A DNA stretch of 64,000 bases from Achromobacter deleyi (GCF_016127315.1 NZ_CP065997.1:1426001-1490000), one strand, 5' to 3'. Counted from the stretch's first letter, positions 7,600 through 16,672 are shown. Notes: a model not told the origin generated them from the sequence alone. Translations and numbers: made by a program.

Positions 7600-9024
7600 C
7601 CGCGCCACGGCCTGCGCCTTGCGTAGCGCGGCGGGCGCGATCCGCAGCGCTTCGCGGTATTTCGCGACCGTGCGGCGGGCGATGACGATGCCCTGGTCGG
7701 CCAGCTTTTCCATGATCTGGCTGTCCGACAGCGGCTTGGCCCGGTTCTCCTCGGCCACCATCTGCCGGATGAAGGTCTGCACCGCCGTGGCCGAGGTGGC
7801 GTCGCCGCCGTCCGTCGACACCCCCGCCCCGAAGAAGCGCTTGAGCTCCAGCGTGCCAAACGGAGTGAGCATGTACTTCTGTGTCGTGGCCCGTGAAATG
7901 GTCGATTCGTGCAAGCCCAGCTCGCCCGCGATGTCTTTCAGGATGAGCGGCCGCATGGCCGCCGGCCCCTGGCTGAAGAAGGCGGTCTGGCGGTCGACGA
8001 TGGCCTGGGACACCCGCAGGATGGTGTCGAAGCGCTGCTCGACGTTGCGAATCATCCACTTGGCCTGCTGCAACTGCGCCTGCAGGCCGGCATGGGCCGA
8101 TTCCTTCTGGTTGCCCAGCATCTGCGCGTACAGGCCGTTGATCTGCAGGCGCGGCACGGCGGCGCTGTTAAGCGTCACCTGCCAGCCGCGGCGCGTCCTG
8201 CGCACGATCACGTCGGGCACGGCGTAATCGGCCGCCGGCACCGTCCAGGCGCGGCCGGGACGCGGCTCCAACCGCAGGATCAGGGCATGGGCGACGCGCA
8301 GGGTCGCCTCGTCACAGCCGACCGCCGCGCACAGGCGGGCGTTGTTGCCGGTGGCCAGCAACGCCAGGTGCTGGCCGCAGATGAGGCGGGCGCAGGCCAG
8401 CGCCTTGGGATCGGCGGCCTCGGGCAGGCGCCCCAGGTCCGGGTTGCGCAGCTGCAACAACAGGCAATCGGACATGTCGCGGGCGCCGATGCCGGCCGGA
8501 TCGAACGACTGCAGCAGCGACAGCGCCGCGCGCAGTTCATCCAGGTCCGGCTCCATCTCAGCGGGCAGCCAGCTCAGGATTTCCTCCAGCGGCGACCCCA
8601 GGTAGCCGTTCTCGTCCAGTTCGTCGATCAGCAGCGCCGCCAGGGCGGCATCGCGCGGCGCCGCGCGCGTCAGCACCAGCTGGCCCAGCAGGTGCTCGCG
8701 CAGGGTATCGGGCCGGGCCGCCTCGGGCAGGCTGGAATCGTCGTCGGGGTAGACCCCGCCCGAGCCCGGCATTTCGTCCACCGGGGTCTCGCGTTCGGGC
8801 GCTGGCTCGTCGTCCTGCACCGACGATTCGCGCTCGGATTCCGCCTGCGTCTCGACCGACGACGGTTCATCGTCGCGTTCCAACAACGGATTGTCGGCGA
8901 GCACCTGCGAGATTTCCGCCTCGAGGTCGAGCGTGGACAGCTGCAGCAACCGGATGGATTGCTGCAGTTGAGGGGTCAGCGTGAGATGCTGGCCGGGCCG
9001 CAGTTCTAAAATAGGACGGGTCAT
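7597..9024 (-). CDS. rpoN: RNA polymerase sigma-54 factor
   Basis: Sigma factor that recognises -24/-12 promoters and needs AAA+ enhancer-binding activators. The N-terminal activator region is clear (LTLTPQLQQSIRLLQLS from about residue 14), an acidic Region II follows, and the RpoN box ARRTVAKYRE is at residues 449-458 of 475. The ATG at 9024 is chosen because MTRPILELRPGQ matches the family start; an ATG at 9042 would overlap the divergent gene. The usual neighbours (lptB upstream, hpf and ptsN downstream) are absent, so this could be a displaced or second rpoN. The stop codon lies in the end repeat of the neighbouring element. Confidence 0.96.
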   Translation of the reverse strand: MTRPILELRPGQHLTLTPQLQQSIRLLQLSTLDLEAEISQVLADNPLLERDDEPSSVETQAESERESSVQDDEPAPERETPVDEMPGSGGVYPDDDSSLPEAARPDTLREHLLGQLVLTRAAPRDAALAALLIDELDENGYLGSPLEEILSWLPAEMEPDLDELRAALSLLQSFDPAGIGARDMSDCLLLQLRNPDLGRLPEAADPKALACARLICGQHLALLATGNNARLCAAVGCDEATLRVAHALILRLEPRPGRAWTVPAADYAVPDVIVRRTRRGWQVTLNSAAVPRLQINGLYAQMLGNQKESAHAGLQAQLQQAKWMIRNVEQRFDTILRVSQAIVDRQTAFFSQGPAAMRPLILKDIAGELGLHESTISRATTQKYMLTPFGTLELKRFFGAGVSTDGGDATSATAVQTFIRQMVAEENRAKPLSDSQIMEKLADQGIVIARRTVAKYREALRIAPAALRKAQAVAR

Positions 9025-9027
9025 AGG

Positions 9028-9033
9028 TACAAT
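9028..9033 (+). promoter_or_regulatory. Candidate -10 element for the membrane protein at 9041
   Basis: TACAAT sits 7 bp before the ATG at 9041, which would place the transcription start on the start codon. The matching -35 region is weak. The rpoN and 9041 start codons are only 16 bp apart, so at least one 5' leader must be very short or lie inside the other gene. Confidence 0.35.
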
Positions 9034-9040
9034 ATTTTGC

Positions 9041-9688
9041 ATGATGAATCAGACTTCGCCCGCACGCGTTCGCCAGGATTGCCGACTTATCGGCCAGACC
9101 CTGCTCAAACTGGCACTTCCCCGACTTCTCGTGCGCGCGATCGTGATCGCCGTTGCCGTGATCGTCTGGTATCTCGCCGCCTCCTGGATCCTGGATTTCG
9201 GCAAGCGCATCAACTACGAATTCCTGCATTCGCTTGGCCAACCCACCATGGACATGGTGCAGAAGGTCAATCCGTACATCTGGTGGGTCGTCGCCGGCAT
9301 CTGGACCCTGATCGTCTTCTTCATCCTGCGCGCCTGGCTGTCGGCCAGCCTGGCATCCGGTCGCGCCACCCCGGTGAGCACCGGCGTGCTGGCCGACCTG
9401 GCGCCGCAGCTGTCCGAGGAGTCCCTGGGCGTGCTGCGCTGGACCTGGGGCACCCGCGAGGAACCCTTCACCGTCGGCGACCTGCACCGTTCGCTGTCGG
9501 AAATCCGCCACAACCGCATCGGCAAGATCGCCATGGTGGCCGAACAGGCCGACATCCTCGACGGCGCGACCGCCAAACCGTCGCGCGACGATCGTGATGA
9601 CGGCCGCCGTGGCGACGACCGCCGCGATGCCCGCGACAGCCGCGAACCCCGCTACGTCGAGCCCCGCATCGGCGGCCCGGCCCGCTGA
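9041..9688 (+). CDS. Membrane protein of unknown function
   Basis: Not recognised. 215 residues with two hydrophobic segments (about residues 29-48 and 83-103), suggesting an inner-membrane protein. The following cytoplasmic region of about 60 residues contains well-ordered sequence (LAPQLSEESLGVLRWTWGT...SLSEIRHNRIGK). It ends in a charged Asp/Arg-rich tail, which is probably disordered. An ATG at 9044 is an alternative start. The gene is divergent from rpoN with a 16-bp gap and is followed by a good terminator, so it is a single-gene unit. Confidence 0.7.
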   Translation: MMNQTSPARVRQDCRLIGQTLLKLALPRLLVRAIVIAVAVIVWYLAASWILDFGKRINYEFLHSLGQPTMDMVQKVNPYIWWVVAGIWTLIVFFILRAWLSASLASGRATPVSTGVLADLAPQLSEESLGVLRWTWGTREEPFTVGDLHRSLSEIRHNRIGKIAMVAEQADILDGATAKPSRDDRDDGRRGDDRRDARDSREPRYVEPRIGGPAR

Positions 9689-9718
9689 AGCGGCGCGCAC
9701 CGCCGTCAGACCGCTGAT

Positions 9719-9748
9719 CCAGGCCGCCGCGAGGCGGCCTGGTTGTTT
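9719..9748 (+). terminator. Rho-independent terminator after the membrane protein gene
   Basis: Perfect 10-bp GC stem CCAGGCCGCC (9719-9728) pairing with 9733-9742, loop GCGA, then TTGTTTC. It closes the unit 31 bp after the stop at 9688. Confidence 0.8.
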
Positions 9749-9884
9749 CAGTCCCCTGCCAGCCGGGCTCCCCTATACTGCCCCTCCAGGCTCGCGCAAC
9801 CGCGGGCCGCGCACCTTCAAAACCAGACCAAGCCGACTGCAGAGACCAGTCGGATGCGCGGCCAGCCCCCTGGAGTTGCTTTAC

Positions 9885-10862
9885 ATGTTCCGCACCCCCG
9901 TCCGGTATGCCGCCGGCCTCCTGCTGGCCTGCTCGGCCGCCTTCGTCGCCGCCCCGGCATCCGCCGCCTGGCCCGACAAGCCCATCACGTTCGTCGCGCC
10001 CTTCAGCGCCGGCGGCGCCAACGACCTGGTCGCGCGCATCATCGCCAAGGCGGTGGGCACGACCCTGAACCAGCCCGTCATCGTCGAAAACCGTCCCGGC
10101 GCCGGTGGCGTGGTCGGCGCCGCGCACGTCGCGCGCAGCGCGGCCGATGGCTACACCTACCTGGTGGGCAGCAACGGTACCGTCACCAACAGCCTGATCC
10201 GCTCGGACCAGCCCTACAAGGACGAAGAGCTGACCCCGGTGGCGCTGCTGTCGATCACGCCGTCGGTCATCGTCGCCAATCCGTCGAACCCGGCCAAGGA
10301 CCTGAAGGACTTCGTCGAACGCGCCAAGAAAGCCAAGACCGACCGTATCACGTTCTCGACCGCCGGCAACGGCAGCACGCCGCACTTCGTGGCCGAGATG
10401 GTCAAGGAAGCCACCGGCCTGCCGGTCGAGCCGATCGCCTACAAGAGCGGCTCGGAAGGCGTGACCGCGGTGATCGGCAAGCAGGTCGACGCCACCTCGG
10501 AAGCCAGCATCGTCACGCTGCCGCTGGTGCAGAGCGGCAAGCTCAAGGCTCTGGCCACCACCTGGGACAAGCGCATGGCCAGCGCGCCGGACATCCCCAC
10601 CACCGCCGAGCTGGGCTTCCCCGCCATCCGCATCGGTCACTGGGCCGGCCTGTACGCGCCCGCCGGCACGCCCGCCGACGTGCTCGACAAGATGAACGCC
10701 GCGATCGAGAAATCGCTGCAGACCAAGGAAGTGCAGGACGCGCTGCGCCAGAGCAGCATCGAGCCGGGCGGCGGCTCGCGCGCCAGCTTCGTCGAGTTCG
10801 CCAAGAGCGAGCGCGAGCGCCTGGGCCAGGTCGTCAAGAACGGCCACATGCAGACGCAGTAA
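9885..10862 (+). CDS. Bug-family (TctC-like) periplasmic solute receptor
   Basis: Extracytoplasmic receptor of the tripartite tricarboxylate transporter type, typically binding a carboxylate. A signal peptide covers about residues 1-27 (ending in ASAA), followed by the hallmark WPDKPITFVAPFSAGGAND and GRPxGAGG-like NRPGAGGVVGA motifs of this family; 325 residues is normal. Start 9885 has TGGAG about 10 bp upstream. No TctA/TctB membrane genes are near, so it is one of the orphan Bug receptors that Alcaligenaceae carry in large numbers. The ligand is unknown. A strong terminator follows. Confidence 0.92.
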   Translation: MFRTPVRYAAGLLLACSAAFVAAPASAAWPDKPITFVAPFSAGGANDLVARIIAKAVGTTLNQPVIVENRPGAGGVVGAAHVARSAADGYTYLVGSNGTVTNSLIRSDQPYKDEELTPVALLSITPSVIVANPSNPAKDLKDFVERAKKAKTDRITFSTAGNGSTPHFVAEMVKEATGLPVEPIAYKSGSEGVTAVIGKQVDATSEASIVTLPLVQSGKLKALATTWDKRMASAPDIPTTAELGFPAIRIGHWAGLYAPAGTPADVLDKMNAAIEKSLQTKEVQDALRQSSIEPGGGSRASFVEFAKSERERLGQVVKNGHMQTQ

Positions 10863-10892
10863 CGCCAGATGCAATAACACTTGCGATGCACC

Positions 10893-10922
10893 GCCGGGGA
10901 CGGATCCGTCCCCGGCTTTTTT
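10893..10922 (+). terminator. Rho-independent terminator after the Bug receptor gene
   Basis: A perfect 24-bp palindrome (10893-10916, arms GCCGGGGACGGA) followed by TTTTTT. Confidence 0.88.
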
Positions 10923-10972
10923 ATCGCTTTCCCAATTGCGCAGTCCGCAAAAGTATGTTTGACTAGCAACCT

Positions 10973-11098
10973 ATGGCCGCTCAACGCACCTCCCTCGCGA
11001 TTGCCACCGGACGCTCCGCCGCTCCGGTTGCCGGCCTGCGCGCTCGTACCGCCTTCATCGCGCTATCGCTATACCTACCGATCGGTTGCCGGGCCTAG
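10973..11098 (+). CDS. Candidate leucine leader peptide upstream of leuA
   Basis: A 41-codon reading frame lies in the otherwise empty 400-bp region before leuA. Near its end it reads GCG CTA TCG CTA TAC CTA CCG: three CTA leucine codons within five codons. CTA is the rarest leucine codon in a genome of this composition, and clusters of CTA are the sensing element of the enterobacterial leu leader. Downstream, GCGGCC (11178-11183) can pair either with GGCCGC (11197-11202) or, as TGCGGCC (11177-11183), with GGCCGCA (11208-11214), giving mutually exclusive hairpins. Against it: no good Shine-Dalgarno and no terminator with a clear T-run. Confidence 0.35.
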   Translation: MAAQRTSLAIATGRSAAPVAGLRARTAFIALSLYLPIGCRA

Positions 11099-11269
11099 TG
11101 TCCCCGTGGTAGCTCGGCAGCCACGCTTGCCACACGCGATTTCCCCTTTTCAAAACTGAATCTTGCGCCGCGCGAATGCGGCCAACCCTGGCACCAGGCC
11201 GCCATCCGGCCGCATGCCGGCCGAGGAAACCGATCCCGGGATTCACAAGAAACCGATCGAGGTGTAGTG

Positions 11270-12979
11270 ATGATGCTTGCCAACCCCGCCACCAAATACG
11301 TCCCCTTCACGCCGTTCGCCCGCGACTTTTCCGAGCGCACCTGGCCCAGCCGCCGCATCACGCAGCCGCCGATCTGGATGAGCACCGACCTGCGCGACGG
11401 CAACCAGGCCCTGATCGAGCCGATGAGCGTCGAGCGCAAGCTCCGCTTCTTCGAGCAGCTGGTCAAGATCGGCTTCAAGGAAATCGAAGTGGGTTTCCCG
11501 TCGGCCTCGCAGACCGACTTCGATTTCGTGCGCAAGCTCATCGACGAAAAGCGCATCCCCGACGACGTCACCATCATCGTGCTGACCCAGTCGCGTGAAG
11601 ACCTGATCAGCCGCACGGTGGAATCCGCCGCTGGCGCCAAGCAGGCCATCGTCCACTTGTACAACGCCTGCGCCCCGGCGTTCCGCAAGGTCGTGTTCAA
11701 CATGACCAAGGACGAGATCAAGAACATCGCCACGACCGGCACGCGCCTGGTCAAGCAGCACGTGGCCAAGCACCCGGAAACCAAGTGGCGCTACCAGTAC
11801 TCGCCCGAAGTGTTCAGCACGACCGAGCCGGAATTCGCGCTGGAAGTCTCGAACGCCGTGGCCGACGTATGGCAACCCACGCCGGACTGCAAGATGGTGC
11901 TGAACCTGCCCGCCACCATCGAGGCCACCACGCCGAACATGTACGCCGACCAGATCGAATGGATGCACAAGAACCTGGCGCGCCGCGACAGCATCGTGTT
12001 GAGCGTGCACCCGCACAATGACCGCGGCACCGCCGTGGCCGCCGCCGAATTCGCCGTGATGGCCGGCGCCGACCGCATCGAAGGCTGCCTGTTCGGCAGC
12101 GGCGAGCGCACCGGCAACGTCGACCTGGTCACGTTGGCCCTGAACCTCTACACCCAGGGCGTGCACCCGGGCCTGGACTTCTCGGACATCGACGAAGTGC
12201 GCCGCTGCGCCGAGTACTGCAACCAGTTGCCCGTGCACCCGCGCCACCCGTACGCCGGCGACCTGGTCTTCACGGCCTTCTCCGGTTCGCACCAGGACGC
12301 CATCAAGAAGGGCTTCGCGCAGCAGCAGCCCGACGCCGTCTGGGAAGTGCCGTACTTGCCGATCGACCCGGCCGACCTCGGCCGCAGCTACGACGCCGTG
12401 ATCCGCGTCAACAGCCAGTCGGGCAAGGGTGGCGTGTCGTACCTGCTCGAACAGGAACACGGCCTGGTGTTGCCGCGCCGCCTGCAGATCGAATTCAGCC
12501 GCGCCATCCAGCGCGTCACCGACGAGACCGGCCGCGAAGTCACGGCCGACGACGTCCACACCATCTTCAACCGCGAATACCTCGAGCAGAAGACCCCGTG
12601 GAAGCTGGTGCGCCATCGCATCGACGGCAATCCGTCGGCCGGCGAAGGCCAACACTTCAGCATCGAGGCCGAGCTCGAATACAACGGCGAACGCCGCATC
12701 GTGACGGGCAAGGGCGACGGCGCCATCTCGGCCTTCGTGGCCGCGCTGGACGTGCCGGTGCGCATCATGGACTACCACGAGCACGCCATCGGAACCGGCA
12801 CCGACACCCGCGCCGCCTCCTACGTGGAACTGCGCGTCGGCGACTCGAGCACGGGCTTCGGCGTGGGCATCGACCGCGACATCGTCACCGCCTCGTTCCA
12901 GGCCGTGCTGAGCGCGGTGAACCGCCACATCAACGCCGGCACCGTCGCCACCGAACAGGAAGCCGCCGAGGCCGCGTGA
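11270..12979 (+). CDS. leuA: 2-isopropylmalate synthase (class II LeuA)
   Basis: First committed enzyme of leucine synthesis: condenses 2-oxoisovalerate with acetyl-CoA. The TIM-barrel catalytic domain shows DLRDGNQ (residues 40-46, metal and substrate binding) and the HxH metal site in SVHPHND (residues 245-251). The C-terminal regulatory domain provides leucine feedback inhibition. At 569 residues it belongs to the longer LeuA group found in actinobacteria and many betaproteobacteria. GTG 11267, ATG 11270 and ATG 11273 are consecutive in frame; GAGG at 11259-11262 favours 11270. It stands alone, without leuBCD. Confidence 0.96.
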   Translation: MMLANPATKYVPFTPFARDFSERTWPSRRITQPPIWMSTDLRDGNQALIEPMSVERKLRFFEQLVKIGFKEIEVGFPSASQTDFDFVRKLIDEKRIPDDVTIIVLTQSREDLISRTVESAAGAKQAIVHLYNACAPAFRKVVFNMTKDEIKNIATTGTRLVKQHVAKHPETKWRYQYSPEVFSTTEPEFALEVSNAVADVWQPTPDCKMVLNLPATIEATTPNMYADQIEWMHKNLARRDSIVLSVHPHNDRGTAVAAAEFAVMAGADRIEGCLFGSGERTGNVDLVTLALNLYTQGVHPGLDFSDIDEVRRCAEYCNQLPVHPRHPYAGDLVFTAFSGSHQDAIKKGFAQQQPDAVWEVPYLPIDPADLGRSYDAVIRVNSQSGKGGVSYLLEQEHGLVLPRRLQIEFSRAIQRVTDETGREVTADDVHTIFNREYLEQKTPWKLVRHRIDGNPSAGEGQHFSIEAELEYNGERRIVTGKGDGAISAFVAALDVPVRIMDYHEHAIGTGTDTRAASYVELRVGDSSTGFGVGIDRDIVTASFQAVLSAVNRHINAGTVATEQEAAEAA

Positions 12980-13060
12980 TCCGCCGCCAGGCCGCGGGCG
13001 TGGCGGTTACCGCCGCCGCGTCCCCCGCGCGCTTCTTACGGTGAAGCCGCTCCGCACAAC

Positions 13061-13097
13061 AAAAGGCCCGCCTTTATCCGGCGGGCTTTCTTTTTTT
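13061..13097. terminator. Bidirectional terminator between leuA and the amidase gene
   Basis: Stem GCCCGCC (13066-13072) with GGCGGGC (13080-13086), a 7-base loop, CTTTTTTT to the right and an A-run to the left. It serves both convergent genes. Confidence 0.85.
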
Positions 13098-13112
13098 GCG
13101 CGGCGGGCTGGC

Positions 13113-14441
13113 TCAGCCTCGCGGCCACATGTCGGAGGCGCCGATATCGGGTTCGCGCGCGGCCAGCAGCCGCTCGTGGATCCAGGCGGCGATCGCCAGG
13201 GTGTGATGGTCGTCGTAGCGCTTGCCGATCAGTTGCAGGCCCACCGGCAGGCCTTGCGGGCCGGTGGCGAAGGGCAGGTTCAGGCACGGCAGGCCGAACA
13301 GGGTCCAGGCGCGCGAGAACTGCGGGTCGCCCGTGCCGAGGTCGGCGAACGGCGCTTCGCCGCTGGCGGCGGGCGCGAGCAGCACGTCGTACTTGTCGAA
13401 CCAGCCGTCCACGCGGGCGCGCGATTCGGCGGCCCGCGCCAGGTTCCTGATGTGCTCTTCGGCGGTGATCTGCGCGCCGGCCTCGAGGATCGCCTGGATC
13501 TTCGGGCTGAGCTGCGCGGCGTGCTCCAGCCGTTCATAGGCCAGCGACTGCGACGACTCGAACGCCATGATGTCGGCGTGCAGCTGCACCAGCATGCAGT
13601 GTTCCGGCGGCAGCGGCACTTCTTCGACGTGGGCGCCGGCGCGCGACAGCGTGGCGGCGGCCTGCGCGAAGGCTTCCTTGGTCTCGGACTGGGCATGGCG
13701 CCACTGCAGGCTGCGGTACATGCCGATGCGCGGCTTGGCGTCGTAGGCGAGGTCCAGCAGGCGCGGATCGCGCATCAGGACGGAAGCGAACAGGGCCACG
13801 TCCGGCACCGAGCGGGCGAAACCGCCCACGGTGTCGAGCGATTCGGCCAGGCTCTTCACGCCGGCCCGCGGAATCGCGCCGAAGGTGGGCTTGTAGCCGA
13901 CGATGCCGCAATACGAAGCGGGGCGGATGATGGAGCCCGCGGTCTGCGAGCCCAGCGCGAACGGCACCATGTCGTCGGCCACCGCCGCGGCCGAGCCGCT
14001 GGAGGAGCCGCCGGGCGTGTAGGCCTCGTTGCGCGGATTGCGCGTCGGCCCGGCCTGGTAGGTGGCGAATTCGGTGGTGACGGTCTTGCCGATGACGATG
14101 GCGCCGGCATGGCGGCACAGCGCGACGGCAGCTGCGTCCAGTCCGGGGTGATGGCGCTCGTAGATGGGTGAACCGTAGCGCGTCGGCAGGTCGACGGTGT
14201 CGAACAGGTCTTTCACGCCCAGCGGCAGGCCGTGCAGCGGGCCGCGCAATGCGCCCCGGTCGAGGGCTTCCGCGTGATCCAGGGCGGCCTGTTTCTGCAG
14301 CGCCGTCCAGGCATGGATGGTGTTTTCGCGTTGTTCGATGCGCGCAAAGCAGGCCCGCACCAATTGCACCGCAGTCAATTCGCGCCGTTGCAGCTTGCGC
14401 GCCGCTTCAAGCGCGCCAAGTCTGTTTAAGGCAGTAGACAT
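13113..14441 (-). CDS. Amidase signature family enzyme
   Basis: Ser-cisSer-Lys amidohydrolase that hydrolyses an amide, substrate unknown. The triad is readable: K77 in GVKDLF, the cis-Ser in GGSSSGS (residues 144-150, probably S146) and the nucleophile S170 in GSQTAGS. The 24-residue spacing between the two serines is the same as in fatty acid amide hydrolase. 443 residues is normal. The start at 14441 has AAAGGATC immediately upstream. A glutamyl-tRNA amidotransferase GatA role is unlikely because gatB/gatC are absent and the sequence is more like catabolic amidases. It is divergent from the LacI gene. Confidence 0.9.
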   Translation of the reverse strand: MSTALNRLGALEAARKLQRRELTAVQLVRACFARIEQRENTIHAWTALQKQAALDHAEALDRGALRGPLHGLPLGVKDLFDTVDLPTRYGSPIYERHHPGLDAAAVALCRHAGAIVIGKTVTTEFATYQAGPTRNPRNEAYTPGGSSSGSAAAVADDMVPFALGSQTAGSIIRPASYCGIVGYKPTFGAIPRAGVKSLAESLDTVGGFARSVPDVALFASVLMRDPRLLDLAYDAKPRIGMYRSLQWRHAQSETKEAFAQAAATLSRAGAHVEEVPLPPEHCMLVQLHADIMAFESSQSLAYERLEHAAQLSPKIQAILEAGAQITAEEHIRNLARAAESRARVDGWFDKYDVLLAPAASGEAPFADLGTGDPQFSRAWTLFGLPCLNLPFATGPQGLPVGLQLIGKRYDDHHTLAIAAWIHERLLAAREPDIGASDMWPRG

Positions 14442-14667
14442 GATCCTTTCCTCTATCCCGGTGCCGTGCGAGATGCACGGTACTGACTTCCGCACCCGGT
14501 CCCCTTGACCTGGGGTTTATCCCGATCCGGCTGGCGGCATGATGCCGGCCGGTTGTGACAAACCCAGCCATTGTGCGCGTCGCGCCGCGCCTTGGCTTTG
14601 TGTTGTTGCGTCGTTAACAGCATAGCGCAAACCCGTGCAATACAAAGGTCATATTTGTCTTGTAAGA

Positions 14668-14681
14668 TGAAAACGTTTTCA
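14668..14681. promoter_or_regulatory. LacI-type operator before the regulator gene
   Basis: TGAAAACGTTTTCA is a perfect 14-bp palindrome with the central CG typical of LacI/GalR operators. It lies 22 bp before the regulator start at 14704 and abuts a -10-like TAAGAT (14663-14668), so autoregulation is expected. A near copy is at 16613. Confidence 0.8.
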
Positions 14682-14703
14682 GCAAACCGGCAGCAATGTA
14701 GCC

Positions 14704-15717
14704 ATGGCATCGCGCCCATCGCCCCGCTTTTCCATCATCGAGGTTGCCCGCAAGGCAGGGGTGTCGCCCGCGACGGTTTCGCGCGCATTCAACCAGCCGG
14801 ACATCGTCCATCCCGACACGCTGGCGCACATCCGCGCCATCGCCAAGCGGGCGGGCTTCCGGCCCAACCGCGTCGGCCGCAGCCTGCGGTCCGGCAGCAC
14901 CCGCACCATCGGCCTGATTCTGCCGACGCTCTCCAATCCGGTGTTCGCCGAGTGCTTCGAAGGCGCGGAACGGCGCGCCCGCGAGTCCGGCTACAGCGTC
15001 ATGCTGACCGCCACCGGCTACGACCCGGCGGTGGAATCGGCGGCGGTCCAGGGACTGATCGACCACCAGGTCGACGGCCTGATCCTGACCGTGGCGGACG
15101 CCGCGCGCAGCACCACGCTGGACGACCTGGACAGCGCCGGCATGCCCTACGTGCTGGTCTACAACGAGTCCGCCGCCCACCCCTATGCGTCTGTCGACAA
15201 TCGCGCCGCGGCCATCGACATGGTCTCGCACCTGGCCGCGCTGGGACACCGGCGCATCGCCCTCGTGACCGGCCCGCTGACCGCGTCGGATCGCGCGCGC
15301 CGCCGCCTGGCGGGCGCCCGCGCCTGCGCCAAGAAGCTGGGGCTGGAGCCGATCCAGCACATCGCCATGAGCTCGCACACCGGCAGCGACGCCGACGCCC
15401 TGAAGGGCGCGCTGCGCGGCAAGCAGGCGCCCACGGCCCTGTTCTGCTCGAACGACCTGCTGGCCACGGCGGTCATCGCCGACCTGGTGGCGCTGGGCCT
15501 GTCGGTACCGTCCGATATTTCGGTCTGTGGCTTCGACGGCATGCGCTTTGGCGCCTTGCTGACGCCGCCTCTGACGACCGTGGCGCAGCCCAGCGACGGC
15601 ATCGGCCAGTCCGCCTGCTCCAACCTGCTGGCGCAGATCCACGGCCAACCGCCGCAATCGAGCCGGCTGCCGCACTGCATCGTCGTGGGCGGCACCGCGG
15701 CGCCCGTGCGCCGCTGA
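14704..15717 (+). CDS. LacI family transcriptional regulator of the glycerophosphodiester operon
   Basis: Repressor with an N-terminal helix-turn-helix (IIEVARKAGVSPATVSRAFN, from residue 11) and a periplasmic-binding-type effector domain; 337 residues is standard. It stands directly upstream of a GpdQ-like phosphodiesterase and a UgpCBAE-like transporter. Its probable operator TGAAAA-CG-TTTTCA occurs both in its own promoter and before the ABC genes. The effector is probably a glycerophosphodiester or a breakdown product; this is inferred from the neighbours. It is 36 bp from the phosphodiesterase start, so the two are probably cotranscribed. Confidence 0.92.
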   Translation: MASRPSPRFSIIEVARKAGVSPATVSRAFNQPDIVHPDTLAHIRAIAKRAGFRPNRVGRSLRSGSTRTIGLILPTLSNPVFAECFEGAERRARESGYSVMLTATGYDPAVESAAVQGLIDHQVDGLILTVADAARSTTLDDLDSAGMPYVLVYNESAAHPYASVDNRAAAIDMVSHLAALGHRRIALVTGPLTASDRARRRLAGARACAKKLGLEPIQHIAMSSHTGSDADALKGALRGKQAPTALFCSNDLLATAVIADLVALGLSVPSDISVCGFDGMRFGALLTPPLTTVAQPSDGIGQSACSNLLAQIHGQPPQSSRLPHCIVVGGTAAPVRR

Positions 15718-15752
15718 TTTCCCCTTTTCGAATTCCGACACAGACACGCGCC

Positions 15753-16550
15753 ATGCTCATCGCACAGATCACCGACCTGCACATGCGCACCCCGGGCGAC
15801 AAGGCCTACGGCATCATCGATCCCGCCGCCTTCCTCGGCCCCGCGGTGCGCGCCCTGAACGCCCTGACGCCGCGGCCCGACTGCGTGCTGATCACCGGCG
15901 ACCTGACCGACCTGGGCAAGGCGCACGAATACCAGGCGCTGCGCGAGCAACTGCACGCGCTTGAAATCCCGTATTTCCTGCTGCCGGGCAATCACGATGA
16001 CCGCGCGCAATTGCGCGCCGCCTTTCCGGAACATGCCTACCTGCAAGGGCAGGGGCCGTTCATCCAGTACGCGGTCGAGACCTATCCGCTGCGCCTGCTG
16101 GCGCTGGACACCGTGGTGCCGATGAAAAGCCACGGCGAGCTGTGCGAGGCGCGCCTGGGCTGGCTGGCCGCGCGCCTGGCCGAGCAGCCCGACCGGCCGA
16201 CGCTGGTGCTGATGCACCATCCGCCGTTCCAGACCGGCATCGAACACATGGACGCCATCGGCCTGCTGGCCGGCGGCCCGGAACTCGAACGCATCGTGGC
16301 GCGCTATCCGCGCGTCGAACGGGTGCTGTGCGGCCACCTGCACCGCACCATCTTCCGCCGGTTCGGCGGCACCATCGCCTCGACCTGTCCGGGCACCGCG
16401 CACCAGCTGGCGTTGGAGCTGGGGCCGCGCCCGACCTTGCAATACATCATGGAACCGCCGGGCTACCAGCTGCACTGGTGGCACGACGACGCACTGGTCA
16501 CCCACCATGCCGTGATTGGGGAATACCCCGGGCCGTATCCCTTCGCCTGA
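15753..16550 (+). CDS. GpdQ-like binuclear metallophosphodiesterase
   Basis: Cytoplasmic phosphodiesterase predicted to cleave glycerophosphodiesters. The metal ligands fall at exactly the residue numbers known for Enterobacter GpdQ: D8, H10, D50, N80, H156, H195 and H197, and the N terminus (DLHMRTPGDKAYGIID) resembles GpdQ closely. 265 residues against about 275 for GpdQ. The start ATG at 15753 has a weak ribosome site. The position between a LacI regulator and a Ugp-like importer supports a role in hydrolysing the imported compound. A cyclic-nucleotide phosphodiesterase (CpdA) is the main alternative. Confidence 0.88.
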   Translation: MLIAQITDLHMRTPGDKAYGIIDPAAFLGPAVRALNALTPRPDCVLITGDLTDLGKAHEYQALREQLHALEIPYFLLPGNHDDRAQLRAAFPEHAYLQGQGPFIQYAVETYPLRLLALDTVVPMKSHGELCEARLGWLAARLAEQPDRPTLVLMHHPPFQTGIEHMDAIGLLAGGPELERIVARYPRVERVLCGHLHRTIFRRFGGTIASTCPGTAHQLALELGPRPTLQYIMEPPGYQLHWWHDDALVTHHAVIGEYPGPYPFA

Positions 16551-16612
16551 GTCGCGATCTCGATTACAAACACTATGCCTTGCCATATCTCCGTCATGAT
16601 TGCGCTGCACAA

Positions 16613-16626
16613 TGAAAAGGTTTTCA
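16613..16626. promoter_or_regulatory. Second LacI-type operator, before the ABC transporter genes
   Basis: TGAAAAGGTTTTCA differs from the operator at 14668 at one of 14 positions. It lies in the 122-bp gap between the phosphodiesterase and the ATPase gene, 46 bp before the ATG at 16673. The ABC genes thus probably have their own regulated promoter. Confidence 0.75.
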
Positions 16627-16672
16627 TCGCACGCGCCGCAGACGGATCTGAAAATTAGATCTACGAGACAGC

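Noticed and set aside
14571..16550. An apparent 659-residue protein ending in the phosphodiesterase
   Set aside because: Its first 390 codons overlap the LacI gene in another frame; only 15753-16550 has the GpdQ-like domain.
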